From Cryptomeria japonica (Eukaryota > Streptophyta > Pinopsida > Cupressales > Cupressaceae), in contig NC_081408.1 in the NCBI RefSeq assembly GCF_030272615.1, positions 624,307,912 through 624,371,911 of the forward strand: 64,000 bases of DNA, given 5' to 3'. The first letter of the stretch is position 1, and each line of letters begins with the position of its first letter. This document shows, in pieces, positions 23,031 to 38,489 of this stretch. The position numbers and the translations under genes are program-made. The notes under the pieces were generated by a model that did not search any database, was not told the DNA's origin, and saw only the letters and a list, made by a program, of their open reading frames with translations.

Positions 23031-25235
23031 CCCAGAGTATGCGATTGAATCAAACACAAATGATTAAATAAATAAATGAAAAAAAAATGGTCAAGATTTC
23101 TTAGGTTAAGTATAGTGGGTTATTACAAAATTGATGTTATTATTATTTGGTGAGTGTTTGTGGAGAAAATTGATGTGATTCAAAGAAATGGATTGGGAAT
23201 TGGGAGGTTTTGTACATGTGAGAGGATTTTCTTACTCGTTTGATGTGCTCAAAGTGCTCTTTATTTCAAAATTTGATAAAATCTGAGGCAGGTTTCAAAA
23301 TTATCCTCTTTTGATCATATTTTTTTGTTTTAAATGGTTGGAATATATTTATGGTAGTGTCATAAGCTCACAATTCCTTTGCTTTCATAATTTTTGGTTA
23401 TGCATAATTTATTTATTAATTTTTTTTTTTTAAAATACCCAGAATATTATTATAATGCCATTTTTTGTAAGATTCAAATGAAATTGAAATATGAGAGTGT
23501 AGAATGGGTGTTAAGAACTTTTATGCTAATGGTACTTTTATATTTTTTTTTAATTTGAAAATTTTAAATTTTGTGATTTCAAACTATTTTAATGGTGATC
23601 TGGAAAAAAATGTTAGTTTTTGAATGATTAAAAAGTTAGAAAATTTGAAAGTTTTAAGTGAATTATGATATGTTGTGATGCAAGAACAAAGGTTTACTAC
23701 ATTAAATATTGAGATAAAACCATTAGAAACATGTTGTGAATATTGCCATAAAATTTGAAATGGTGCATAATTTTTCATGCCAAATTTGTTGGTCAATGTG
23801 ATCAACTTAGGATATACGTTTTCAGGAGGGTTATGGGAGTCGCCCAATATTTCTCTTGCCTAAAGTGGCACACTAGAAATAGCTATTCGGGGTTATATTA
23901 ATAAAATTAAAACTAATAAAAATAAGTAATTAATTAACTAAGATAATGGAGATCCCTCTCATGCCCTGAGTTCTCATATAGAGTAAGGAAGTTTATGGAA
24001 GACTTTCTCTCTCATGGAGCATTGAACTTGTATGATCAATTATCTTTGTTTGTATGAGACGAGTACTTGGTTCTACATGATGTCATACCCATGAGCACCA
24101 TTATGTCACTGCCTAACTTAGTCTCTAACATCTAGTCCTTGAGCAATTCGAGTAGCATCTTAAAGAAGAAGTAATTTCTTCTTATGCTCATATTTAATTT
24201 ATTACATACTTGGATTTTATGTATTCTTTGTATCTTAAAATTGTGTATGCCTTTCTATCAATGTGTCTTGCACGTGTGTGACTGGGCCATATATGAATGA
24301 AACTCTCTAGAAGACTGATATTAGTTCCCATCTTTCATGAGAGGTAATCTTGTCCAAAAGGTCTAGATTTAACTCTACCCTCTAAATTTGACACGATCTA
24401 GAATTCATAGATGAATCTCAAGAGTGGATTATTTTAGGACTCTAAAAAAACCTTACTAACAACTATCAATACTTCATGAAAATAATGATGATTTATTCTT
24501 CTCCATTACTAGTAATAATAAGCCAACTAATAGGAGATGATGATAACACAATTCCAATTAAAATCACATTACATTTGAAGAACAATAAAAATATGGAAAT
24601 GCAAGACAAAGAAAATGTCATTATGAACCATATTCCTATTGTTCCACAAGCTTCTCCTTGTCCTTCAAATGCATTTATTCTCAAATGATAGTTCATCATA
24701 GAAAAAATTCAACCACTTCCATACTTGATTGTTGTATTACATATAGTACCTACACAATTGTTACATTGTGAACTGCAGGGGATGACATGCCATGGGTCAT
24801 CATCTTCACCTATGGGATAGTAGTTGAACTTATTGCTACAAGTTAGTTTCTCAAAAATAATTCATTCACGTTAAAACAATAAATTCACCACATGACATAT
24901 ATCATCCATTAAACTTAGTATTAATAATGTTTAGGCCATTGTCTTAAGAAGATATAAAATGTCTTGTAAAGTGAGATAAAATAGGTAAAACAAGGACAAT
25001 CCTAGAGCTTATCAATAATTACTATCCCTTTATACTATTCTAGGCATATAAATATATTCAACAACATTTTCATATAGAAAATATACCTATAGCCTATCAA
25101 GTACTATCATAGACAATCCTTTCTTGGTTGATTTCACTTTTGTATAACAAAATTATATGCTTCCCTTTGTGAGATAACTAGCTTTCTCTTTATGTGAGTT
25201 TGAACTTATTATCTATAACCTTCCAACACTATTAT

Positions 25236-25751
25236 GATCTATTATGCAAGGAATATTGTTTCCCACATTAAGAATGTTTTTCTATTATGAAAAATAATGT
25301 TGACATATCTAAATGAGTCTTTGGGATGATTGGGAACTACTAAGGAAATAACCAAGATTTAGTTGTGAAGGCCTCAAGTATTCTTGAGGGAATGCATGTT
25401 TATATTGTTTGTATTGAAGAGTTTATGACTATATTTATTTTATTTTTTTCAATAGGAAAGTTGTGATATCCAACCATTCATTTCACATAACATCAAATGA
25501 GAATAAAAATACATCTTACCAACCATGAACTAGGTTTGCATAGGCTATAAAATACAATGCGTATTTCAATATGTAAGTCCATATTTATAATGGAATTCTA
25601 AATATTTACTTGAATCCTTCACAACTAAATCTTGGTTATTTCCTTAGTAGTTCCCAATCATCCCAAAGACTCATTTAGATATGTCAACATTATTTTTTAT
25701 CATAGAAAAGCATTCTTAATGTGGGAAATAATATTCCTTGCATAGTAGATC
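25236..25751. repeat. Inverted repeat inside copy 1
   Basis: Arms at 25236-25381 and 25616-25751 are reverse complements (GATCTATTATGCAAGGAATA against TATTCCTTGCATAGTAGATC at the outer ends), around a 234-base spacer. Copies 2 and 3 have the same structure near 30405-30925 and 34278-34795. It could be an old DNA-transposon-like insertion or a large hairpin. Confidence 0.75.
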
Positions 25752-26164
25752 ATAAATACCATCCACACTCTTAACATTAAACATGCAAAACAATTATGTG
25801 ATATCTCTCGGCATTATTTTACGTATATATTTTTTAGAATATAAATATACTAATTGTATCACAACTATAAGAAAGATGCATATTAAAAAATATGCTTTGT
25901 GTGCAGGCAGCCGAGTTGTATTCCTTCAGTGTTCTACAAGAATTCCTCTGCAATTCTAAGGTTCTCAGCAAAAAATAAGTAAATATGAACGATTTCAAGC
26001 TACGTTGCTTCATCGTATCAATTAATTCCGATGCATTGATCATGTTCTGAATTGATTCAATGAAATTGGCTAGGTGTCATTTACACATTTGATATCAAAC
26101 AATAATAACATTATAGATTGGAAATCATGTCTGCAAATGTAACTTATATTATCTATAACCTTAT

Positions 26165-26475
26165 TAGGGATCATATGGTGTCCTAAGGGGTCATTTTGTC
26201 TGAAGGGGTCATATGGTGTCCTAAGGGGTCATGTCATGTACTAGGATTTTAAAATGGGTCATATGGTGTCTTAGGGGGCCATAAGGTGTCCTAAGGGGTC
26301 ATATGGTGTCCTGAGGGGTCATGTGGGGTCCTAAGGGGTCATATGGTGTCTTGAGGGTCATATAGTGTCCTAATGGGTCATATGATGTTGTTAGAGGTCA
26401 TATGGTGTTCTCAGAGGTCATATGGTGTTGTTAGGGGTCATTTGGGGTCCTAAAGGGCCACACATGTGTTAGAAC
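26165..26475. repeat. Minisatellite, 20-21 base unit
   Basis: About 15 imperfect units of GGGGTCATATGGTGTCCTAA. Reverse-complement units (ACCATATGACCCCTTAGGAC) follow at 26481-26505 and 26876-26890, and forward units return at 26907-26995. Confidence 0.85.
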
Positions 26476-26994
26476 ACCATATGACCCCTTAGGACCCCAT
26501 ATGACTCCATCTCTTCTCTCTCTTCTCCTCTCTCTCCCCTCTCTAGGTCTCTCCTATGTAATCTCTCTTTCTCTCTCTCACCTTGCCTCCTTATCACCAT
26601 ATCTATCCTTACCTCCCTCCATCTCTATATGTTCTCTTTATCACTACCTCTCCCTCCCAACTTCTCTCTCCATTCATATGTTTCTCCTTCCCTCCATCTC
26701 TACCTCTCTACCACTCCCTCTTTGTATCATTATGCACCTCTCTCTCCCCCTCTATCTCCCTCACCTCTATCTTTCCACCCTTGGTCTCTCACCTCTCTCT
26801 TCCTAGGCTCTAGATCTCTCACCTCTAGATATCTCTCCTCTTTGTATCATTACCCACCATACATGTGTTAGAACACCATATGACCCCTTAAGACATCATA
26901 TTGTCCTAAGGGGTCATATGGTGTCTTAAGGGGTCATATGGTATCTTGAAGGGTTATATGGTGTCCTAAGGGGTCATATGGGATCCTAAGGGGA

Positions 26995-28545
<1,551 letters not shown>

Positions 28546-28790
28546 AGCATGGTGATTATTGAAATTTGATTGTCTGAAATTTTATATGATCCTCTAAAAA
28601 CTAGAATCTACATTATAACTCCTATAGAGCTGAAACCACTCTCAAACATCCTGCCAATATATACATATTGAAATGTGACTTATACTTAAATGTTATATTT
28701 CATGTATATATTCTCCTGCCGAGTGGGTATAACTTGTGCCCAAGATGAATTCCCAAAATGAAAAATTGGATAATGCAGAGAATTTGGCGT

Positions 28791-28915
28791 GTGCCAAATT
28801 TGGTGCTCGCCAAATGCAAAAAATTGACTTTTCACATTTGGCGAGCACCAAATTTGGTGCACGCCAAACGTGAAAATTCATTTGGCGAGCGCCATATTTG
28901 GTGCTTGCCAAATAG
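28791..28915. repeat. Palindromic word array 1
   Basis: The words TTTGGCGAGCACCAAA and TTTGGTGCTCGCCAAA alternate in both orientations four or five times, so the region can fold on itself in several registers. A perfect 14-base hairpin with an 11-base loop follows (28937-28950 with 28962-28975). Confidence 0.85.
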
Positions 28916-29064
28916 TTTGCATTGGAGAATACCAACCCTTTGGGTTGGATTTTCCTTGGGCATCCAACCCAAAGGTTTGGATGACCTTTTCATGTCAATG
29001 ATGCGTTTTTATGAAAAGATAAAAAGTGGCACCTTTTTGGTACCACAACTTGGTGCACATACCC

Positions 29065-31200
29065 TTAATAAAATTAAAACTAATATAAATAAGTAATTAA
29101 TTAACTAAGATAATGGAGATCCCTCTCATGCCTTGAGTGCTCATATAGAGTAAGGAAGTTTATGGAAGACTTTCTCACTCATGGAGCATTGAACTTGTAT
29201 GATCAATTATCTTTGTTTGTATGAGACGAGTACTTGGTTCTACATGATGTCATACCCATGAGCACCATTATGTCACTACCTAGAACTTAGTCTCTAACAT
29301 CTAGTCCTTGAGTAATTTGAGTAGCATCTTAAAGAAGAAGTAATTTCTTTTTATGTTCATATTTAATTTATTGTCATACTTGGATTTTATGGATTCTTTG
29401 TATCTTACATTTGTGTATGCCTTTCTATCCATATGTCTTGCATATGTGTGATTGGGCCATATATGAATGAAACTCTATAGAAGACTGATATTAGTTCCCA
29501 TCTTTCATGAGAGGTAATCTTGTCCAAAAGGTCTAGATTTAACTCTACCCTCTAAATTTGACACGATCTAGAATTTACTCATGAATCTCAAGAGTGGATT
29601 ATTTTAGGACTCTAAAAAACCTTACTAACAACTATCAATACTTCATGAAAATAATGATGATTTATTCTTCTCCATTACTAGTAATAATAAGCTAACTAAT
29701 AGGAGATGATGATAACACAATTCCAATTAAAATCACATAACATTTGAAGAACAATCGAAATATGGAAATGCAAGACAAAGAAATTATCATTATGAACCAT
29801 ATTCCTATTGTTCCACAAGCTTCTCCTTGTCCTTCAAATGCATTTATTCTCAAATGATAGTTCATCATAGAAAGAACAATCAACCACTTCCATACTTGAT
29901 TGTTGTATTACATATAGTACCTACACAATTGTTACGTTGTGAACTGCATGGGATGACATGCCATGGGTCATCATCTTCACCTATGGGATAGTATTTGAAC
30001 TTATTGCTACACGTTAGTTTCTCAAAAATAATTCATTCACATTAAAACATAAATTCACCACATGACATATATCATCCATTACACTTAGTATTAATAATGT
30101 TTAGGCCATTGTCTTAAGAAGATATAAAATGTCTTGTAAAGTGAGATAAAATAGGTAAAACAAGGACAATCCTAGAGCTTATCAATAATGACTATCCCTT
30201 TATACTATTCTGGGCATATAAATATATTCAACAAAATTTTCATATAGAACATATACCTATAGCCTATCAAGTACTATCATAGACAATCCTTTCTTGGTTG
30301 GTGTCACTTTTGTATAACAAAATTATATGCTTCCCTTTGTGAGATAACTATCTTTCTCTTTATGTGGGTTTGAACGTATTATCTATAACCTTCCAACACT
30401 ATTATGATCTACTATGCAAGGAATATTGTTTCCCACATTAAGAATGCTTTTGTATGATGAAAAAGGATGTTGACATATCTAAATGAGTCTTTGGGGTGAT
30501 TGGGAAATACTAAGGAAATAACCAAGATTTAGTTGTGAAGGCCTCAAGTAATCTTGAGGGAATGCATGTTTATATTGTTTGTATTGAAGAGTTTATGACT
30601 ATATTTATTTTATTTTTTTCAATAGGAAAGTTGTGATATCCAACCATTCATTTCACATAACATCAAATGAGAATACAAATACATCTTACCAACCATGAAC
30701 TAAATTTGCATAGACTATAAAATACAATGCGTATTTCAATATGTAAGTCCATATTTATAATGGAATTCTAAATATTTACTTGAAGCCTTCACAACTAAAT
30801 CTTGGTTATTTCCTTAGTAGTTCCCAATCATCCCAAAGACTCATTTAGATATGTCAACATTATTTTTCATCAAAGAAAAGCATTCTTAATGTGGGAAATA
30901 ATATTCCTTGCATGGTAGATCATAAATACCATCCACACTCTCAGCATTAAACATGCAAAACAATTATGTAATATCTCTCGACATTATTCATCGTATCAAT
31001 TAATTCCGATGCAATGATCCTATTCTGAATTGATTCAATCAAATTGGCTAGCACGAGATGTTATTTACTAAATACCTATTTTTAGAAATTCAATTTGGAA
31101 AATATAAATTATTGTGTATAGTTTCTGTTATCAACTGTGTCATTTACACATTTGATATCAAACAATAATAACATTATAGACTGGAAATCATGTCTGCAAA
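29065..31200. repeat. Long repeat family, copy 2 (left-truncated)
   Basis: It begins at TTAATAAAATTAAAAC, corresponding to about 23897 in copy 1 and 32939 in copy 3, and ends at GGAAATCATGTCTGCAAA. By eye it is closer to copy 3 than to copy 1. The minisatellite and the MGDSHNPPEN frame are absent because the left 1.2 kb is missing. Confidence 0.85.
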
Positions 31201-31360
31201 CAATAATAAAACTAAACACCTCGAAGGAGGTAAAAATGGTCTAGGGGGTCAGCTAGGGTGAAAAAAATGGGTACCCGTGCTCCTCAGAAACTCCTACCCA
31301 TTTTCCAAACAGTGAAAATGATGGAAAATAGTTTAAAATAATAAATAAATACATTTAAAA

Positions 31361-31668
31361 AATGGGCGCCTGTTTTTTTCAAATCGGGTGCCCGATTTGA
31401 AAGAAACGGGCGCTCGTTTAGCTTCGGGCACCCGTTGCTAAATGAGCGCCCGTTTCTTTATGGCTCGGGCACCCGAAGCTAAACGGGTGCCTGATTTGTA
31501 AAAATCGAGCACCCGTTTAGCTTCGGGTGCCCGAGCCATAAAGAAACGGGCGCTCGTTTAGCTTCGGGCACCCATTGCTAAATGAGCGCCCATTTCTTTA
31601 TGGCTCGGGCACCCAAAGCTAAACGGGTGCTTGATTTGTAAAAATCGGGCACCCGTTTCTAGCGGGCT
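31361..31668. repeat. Palindromic word array 2
   Basis: GC-rich words CGGGCACCCG, AAACGGGTGC, GGGCGCTCGTTT and their complements alternate. A 140-base direct period (31403 and 31543) contains an inverted repeat within each unit. It has the same architecture as 28791-28915 but a different word. Confidence 0.85.
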
Positions 31669-31721
31669 CATTTTCCAACCTGTGGACTTTCGTGGGATTG
31701 GGACCCAACTTTGTGTGTTTA

Positions 31722-34700
31722 CCCGCATACTGGGAAGGAATCTAGTATGGATTTGCTTGACTTCCCGAGGCTTTAGGCCAAATTCCAAGGCAGAATTCAA
31801 GCTTGCAATATGTTATTTTATTTGCTCCTAACGACGATGACCTCAATGCACTCCTATTAGAGGAGTCTAGTTATTAGTGAGTGGCTTAGGACCTCGATGA
31901 GTCTAAGTCTTTGGCCAAAGCACCTCCTATCCCAAGTTGGATAGATGCCGACCCCGTTTGGGTAGATGCCTATCCCGTATTGGATAGATGAAACCTCATG
32001 TCCCGTATGGATAGATGCCTAACCCGTATGGTTAGATGCTCATCCCAGATGGATGAATGCCTAATCCAATTGGATAGATGCCCATAGTATGCAATTGAAT
32101 CAAACACAATTTATTAAATAAATAAATGAAAAAAAATAGTCAAGATTTCTTAGGTTAAGTATATATAGTGGGTTATTACAAAATTGATGTTATTATTATT
32201 TGGTGAGTGTTTGTGGAGAAAATTGATGTGATTCAAAGAAATGGATTGGGAATTGGGAGGTTTTTTACATGTGAGAGGATTTTCTTACTCGTTTGATGTG
32301 CTCAAAGTGCTCTTTATTTCAAAATTTGAGGTAGGTTTCAAAATTATCCTCTTTTGATCATTTTTTTTGTTTTAAATGGTTGGAATATATTTATGGTAGT
32401 GTCATAAGCTCACAATTCCTTTGCTTTCATAGTTTTTGGTTATGCATAATTTATTTATTAATTTTTTTTTTAAAATACCCAGAATATTATTATAATGTCA
32501 TTTTTTGTAAGATTCAAATGAAATTGAAATATGAGAGTGTAGAATGGGTGTTAAGAACTTTTATGCTAATGGTACTTTTATATTTTTTTAAAATTTGAAA
32601 ATTTTAAATTTTGTGATTTCAAACTATTTTAATGGTCATCTGGAAAAAAATGTTAGTTTTTGAATGATTAAAAAGTTAGAAAATTTGAAAGTTTTAAGTG
32701 AATTATGATATGTTGTGATGCAAGAACAAAGGTTTACTACATTAAATATTGAGATAAAACCATTAGAAACATGTTGTGAATATTGCCATAAAATTTGAAA
32801 TGGTGCATAATTTTTCATGCCAAATTTGTTGGAGAATGTGATCAACTTAGGATATAGGTTTTCAGGAGGGTTATGGGAGTCGCCCAATATTTCTCTAGCC
32901 TAAAGTGGCACACTAGAAATAGCTATTCGGGGTTATATTAATAAAATTAAAACTAATAAAAATAAGTAATTAATTAACTAAGATAATGGAGATCCCTCTC
33001 ATGCCTTGAGTTCTCATATAGAGTAAGGAAGTTTATGGAAGACTTTCTCTCCCATGGAGTATTGAACTTGTATGATCAATTATCTTTGTTTGTATGAGAC
33101 GAGTACTTGGTTCTACATGATGTCATACCCATGAGCACCATTATGTCACTGCCTAACTTAGTCTCTAACATCTAGTCCTTGAGTAATTCGAGTAGCATCT
33201 TAAAGAAGAAGTAATTTCTTCTTATGCTCATATTTAATTTATTACATACTTGGATTTTATGTATTCTTTGTATCTTACATTTGTGTATGCCTTTCTATCC
33301 ATGTGTCTTACATATGTGTGACTGGGCCATATATGAATGAAACTCTGTAGAAGACTGATATTAGTTCCCATCTTTCATGAGAGGTAATCTTGTCCAAAAG
33401 GTCTAGATTTAACTCTACCCTCTAAATTTGACACGATCTAGAATTTACTCATGAATCTCAAGAGTGGATTATTTTAGGACTCTAAAAAACCTTACTAACA
33501 ACTATCAATACTTCATGAAAATAATGATGATTTATTCTTCTCCATTACTAGTAATAATAAGCTAACTAATAGGAGATGATGATCTAACACAATTCCAATT
33601 TAAATCACATTACATTTGAAGAACAATAAAAATATGGAAATGCAAGACAAAGAAAATGTCATTATGAACCATATTCCTATTGTTCCACAAGCTTCTCACT
33701 GTCCTTCAAATGCATTTATTCTCAAATGATAGTTCATCATAGAAAGAACAATCAACCACTTCCATACTTGATTGTTGTATTACATATAGTACCTACACAA
33801 TTGTTACATTGTGAACTGCAGGGGATGACATGCCATAGGTCATCATCTTCACCTATGGGATAGTAGTTGAACTTATTGCTACAAGTTAGTTTCTCAAAAA
33901 TAATTCATTCAAATTAAAACATAAATTCACCACATGACATATATCATCCATTAAACTTAGTATTAATAATGTTTAGGCCATTGTCTTAAGAAGATATAAA
34001 ATGTCTTGTAAAGTGAGATAAAATAGGTGAAACAAGGACAATCCTAGAGCTTATCAATAATGACTATCCCTTTATACTATTATGGGCATATATTTATATT
34101 CAACAACATTTTCATATAGAACATATAACTATAGCCTATCAAGTACTATCATAGACAATCCTTTCTTGGTTGGTGCCACTTTTGTATAACAAAATTATAT
34201 GCTTCCCTTTGTGAGATAACTATCTTTCTCTTTATATGGGTTTGAACTTATTATCTATAACCTTCCAACACTATTATGATCTACTATGCAAGGAATATTG
34301 TTTCCCACATTAAGAATGCTTTTCTATGATGAAAAATAATGTTGACATATCTAAATGAGTCTTTGGGATGATTGGGAACTACTAAGGAAATAATCAAGAT
34401 TTAGTTGTGAAGGCCTCAAGTATTCTTGAGGGAATGCATGTTTATATTGTTTGTATTCAAGAGTTTATGACTATATTTATTTTATTTTTTTCAATAGGAA
34501 AGTTGTGATAGCCAACCATTCATTTCACATAACATCAAATGAGAATAAAAATACATCTTACCAACCATGAACTAAGTTTGCATAGGCTATAAAATACAAT
34601 GCGTATTTCAATATGTAAGTCCATATTTATAATGGAATTCTAAATATTTACTTGAAGCCTTCACAACTAAATCTTGGTTATTTCCTTAGTAGTTCCCAAT

Positions 34701-35086
34701 CATCCCAAAGACTTATTTAGATATGTCAACATTATTTTTCATCAAAGAAAAGCATTATTAATGTGGGAAATAATATTCCTTGCATGGTAGATCATAAATA
34801 CCATCCACACTCTCAGCATTAAACATGCAAAACAATTATGTAATATCTCTCGACATTATTCATCGTATCAATTAATTCCGATGCAATGATCGTATTCTGA
34901 ATTGATTCAATGAAATTGGCTAGCACGAGCTGTTATTTACTAAATACCTATTTTTAGAAATTCAATTTGGAAAATATAAATTATTGTGTATAGTTTCTGT
35001 TATCAACTGTGTCATTTACACATTTGATATCAAACAATAATAACATTATAGACTGGAAATCATGTCTGCAAATGTAACTTATATTA
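31722..35086. repeat. Long repeat family, copy 3
   Basis: This is the full-length partner of copy 1, starting at CGCATACTGGGAAGG and ending at AATGTAACTTATATTA. It includes the minisatellite (31930-32085), the conserved minus-strand frame at 32636-32887 and the inverted repeat near 34278-34795. Confidence 0.85.
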
Positions 35087-36269
35087 AAATGACATGCTCG
35101 ATTCTCTTCCCATTGAACAAGCAAAGATAACTTTGTCTGGTCATCCATTGTTAACGTTCTGGGGTAAGGTTGTCGTCTTTACCTCAAAAGATGAAGTCAA
35201 ATGATCTATGTTCAATATTGTGAACAATGTGATTTTGTAGCCAACCATGGTCTGTTTTCTGAAGCTTTGGTTTAAAGTATAACGAGGCATATTGATCTTT
35301 TAACGTATAGCTTGGCCAGCAGCAAATACATCGGCACACTGTAAAATTTGGAACCATAGACAAGATGGAAAACTGTTTGACAAAATGCCTTAGCAAAATG
35401 TGGTGCCTTGGAATGCAACATCGTAGCATATATGTATATAGACTTATTGAGAAGGCTTCACAGTTTTTGTAGCAAATGCAATTGGTAGGTGTAAAGCCAA
35501 ATTTAGCAACCTTTAATAGCATCAGCCCTGCATGAGCGAAAATGAAAAATGAGAGCTTTGGTTCTGGGTACTGGGTATGAAGATCGATCAATAAATGATA
35601 AAAGGAGTTTTTGTTGAGAAATATTGTAATTCTAAATGTGTTGTTAACACGTGTGGAAAATGTGGATTAGGGAAGAGGATCTAGTAGTTGCAGATTCTGA
35701 TCTCCTACTTCTCAAATTCTTACAGTAACTTGGTAGGTCCCTTGCCCCTTGCTTATAACTAACGTTTGATGATGTCACATCAGCATGCTTTTTGTCAAGG
35801 TGTCCAAAACAATTAAAAAAAATGTGAGACCAATAGTCGTGCAAAAGAGGCCCACATATTTGTGCAGCTGATGTGTTATCGCATCATTGGTTGTTTTTTA
35901 CAACTAAGGGTATATTTTATTCAATTATGGGTAGTCATCATAACAATAACAAATTTAAAGTCACAACTATTGATACAAGAATGTTATTTTCTACATCTCC
36001 TTATCATAGACACAAAATAGTACGGGCTTACATTAGAATAACACACTCATATCTGTAAATGCATGATACACACATATTTTACATCACCAAGACAAACATG
36101 ATGTAACAAACCAAATACTACAAATTAATGTTATCGTTTGTACCTTTAACTATATAAATACTTTAAATTTTTTAAATTTCTATGATTGTTAAATCGAACT
36201 GAAATGTGAATCACGGTATCCTGCAAATTTGCTATATCTACATCTAATGCTGTATCGGTAGAGGAAGCA
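35087..36269. other. Intergenic DNA, no gene recognised
   Basis: A minus-strand open stretch of 135 residues (35184-35591) is Cys/His-rich without a recognisable motif and has no supporting context; I treat it as chance. A G-box-like CACGTG lies at 35649-35654. Confidence 0.45.
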
Positions 36270-36620
36270 TGGTCTTTATGGGTTTGGTATAGGGGTTAAA
36301 ATTATAATTTAATTAGGATTAGGGTTAGGGGTTAATTATGATTATGATTCAATTAAGGTTAAGTTGAGGATTAAGGTTGATTTAGGGTTAGGTTAAGGAT
36401 CAATTAGGATTATAATTTAAGTTTTATTAGGTTAAGGGTTCAAGTTATGTTAAGGTTGAATTGTGGGAAAGGTTGGGTTATTTTATAATTAAATTAGGGT
36501 AAATCTTTGAATTAGAGGTAAGTCAATTCTATTAGGTTGGATTATGCTTCAAGTTTAATTAGGTAATTTTATAATGGAATTGGAGGTAAGTTTCAATAAT
36601 GATTATAATTAAGAATTAAG
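36270..36620. repeat. Short degenerate TTAGGG-like tract
   Basis: Repeated GGTTAGGG, GATTAGGG and GGTTAAGG words on the plus strand. They are much more degenerate than the arrays at 45.8-52.5 kb. Confidence 0.6.
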
Positions 36621-36837
36621 ATTGTTAGAATTGTGATTATTATTAAAAATAATTACAAATAGGGGGAAAATACTTTTCTAACCCCAATCTTAATTCTTCT
36701 AATGTCTTAATAATAATTATATTTCTAATTAAATTTTATATTTAATGTCTTACATTACTAGCATACATATATTAATAATATATATAAAAAGTATATTGAA
36801 ATATATTCTTATTGATACATATGTTAAATAATATACA

Positions 36838-38322
36838 TGTAGTCACATAAATCTGTCCACTTAATTAAATGAATATTTACTATTTATTTGATTATTTAAC
36901 CATCAATAATTAGTTAATTAAATTAATTTTTAATTAATTCATCCTCAACCCCTTTCCTATTAATTAAATAAATTATTAAATTTATTTAAATTAATTCATT
37001 AAACCAAATTCTCAATCAATTATATAAATAATTCACATTTATTTAATTCAATCCCCTTTCCTCTTTTAAATAAATAATTAAAACATTTATTTAAATCCTT
37101 AAACTACCCCCCAACTTGCATTCTCCTACAAAATGCAAGTTGCAACCACAATTGAAATAAATTAATTTTATTTTAAATAAAATCTCATTTTTCCTCACCC
37201 ACCAAACCCACTTGCAATCCTAAATCCCCTTCTAGACTCTTCTAACCACCTTCTAAATTCTTCTAATCATTCCTAATTAGCCTAATCCCATTTCCTAAAT
37301 ATTGTCACATTCCTAAGCAACTTGAAGTCACTTCTCAAAGCCTCAAAGTCTTTGAAAAACATTTAATGTTTTATGTGTTCAACAAGCTAACCCCTAAAGT
37401 CTTCCAAACCACTAATGGCTCTTACATGACCATTTATGACTCTTACATAACCATTTATGGTTAATTCAACTCACCCACATGGTTAGAGACTTTCCCTCTA
37501 ACTCAACCTCCATTTGACTCATGGGTCTCTTCAAGCATTTATTGCTTTTGACCATGGTTATCCTCACTAACTCTTGCACAAGAGTTTATCCATTGGATAA
37601 AGGCATTATTTATTGGATAATGGATTTATTCATTCAACTCAATATTAACCTTACCTCCCAAGTTAAGCTTCAAGTCATGTCAAGCATTTAATGCTTCTTT
37701 CCTCTCCCTTCAACCCATCTCATGTTGACATTTGTCATCCTGGGATTGGGTTGAAAACCCTCACATCGATCATAAACCCATCAATCCCGACCCTTGTTTA
37801 GATTATTCAATCTCAACCATCCATTTCTCTATTTTTCCTATAAACAGAGCCCATTTCTTCATAATTAAGATCCAGAAATCTTGCATGCATCTAAGTTATA
37901 GTGAATTTAGAAGAGCATTTCAACATAATCTACATTTGTCTTTTTGGCTAAAATTAACATTAGTTAATTAAATAAAATCTCATATTTAGCTTGTTTTACA
38001 CTTGCATTGGCATAATTAATCATTTTCAATCTTGAATCTCCATAAGACATCCAGAATAGTGCAAAAAGCTACTGAGAGCTACACTCATTTAGAACTTGGA
38101 GAGGAGAGGAACAAGGGAGGAGCAACTACAAGTATGTTGGAGGATTTGGGGATGTTTTATTACATTCCTTCATTTTGTTAAGCTTTCCATTTTATGTTTG
38201 GTATTTCTCTTGATATGCTTGCTTAGGATAGTCTTTCATTTATGATTTTTGACACTAACACTAACGTTTGAATTGCTCCTTGTGTTTGTGTATCTTCCTA
38301 ACATCCTTTTTGCAGAGCATCA
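36838..38322 (+). repeat. Solo LTR, Ty3/gypsy-like
   Basis: It starts TGTAGTCACATAAATCTGTCC and ends TTTGCAGAGCATCA. It is flanked by ATACA (36833-36837) and ATATA (38323-38327), a likely target duplication with one change. A TATA box (CCTATAAAC) is at 37839-37844. It is not followed by a primer site. Its sequence matches 38968-40429. Confidence 0.75.
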
Positions 38323-38489
38323 ATATATATATTAAATAATAATATATATTTATATATAAAAATATAATGAAAAAATCTTTGTCAAAAGGAAATTTAGATA
38401 TCTCTCCACATATTTTATATATCTAAAAATTGATAAAAATATTATTTAGTCCCCAAATATTTTACCCTCCATAGGCAAAGAACCTAGGA

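Larger units (their letters stand above)
22666..26151. repeat. Long repeat family, copy 1
   Basis: It aligns with copy 3 (31722-35086) along its whole length, and its right part with copy 2 (29065-31200), all in the same orientation. Relative to the others it has about 195 extra bases near 25822-26016 and lacks about 100 bases near 26060. A short frame on the minus strand (23584-23847, MGDSHNPPEN...) is conserved in copy 3, but I cannot assign it. The family could be a retrotransposon LTR or a tandem duplication unit; no clear TG...CA edges or primer site were seen. Confidence 0.8.

Noticed and set aside
25797-25830. ATCTCTCGGCATTATTTTACG, resembling one arm of the fold-back family
   Set aside because: Only about 20 bases match and no second arm is nearby; likely chance or a very old remnant.
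35184-35591. A 135-residue Cys/His-containing frame, considered as part of a PPR or zinc-finger gene
   Set aside because: No PPR spacing or metal-binding pattern, no neighbouring exon, and no similarity I can recognise.
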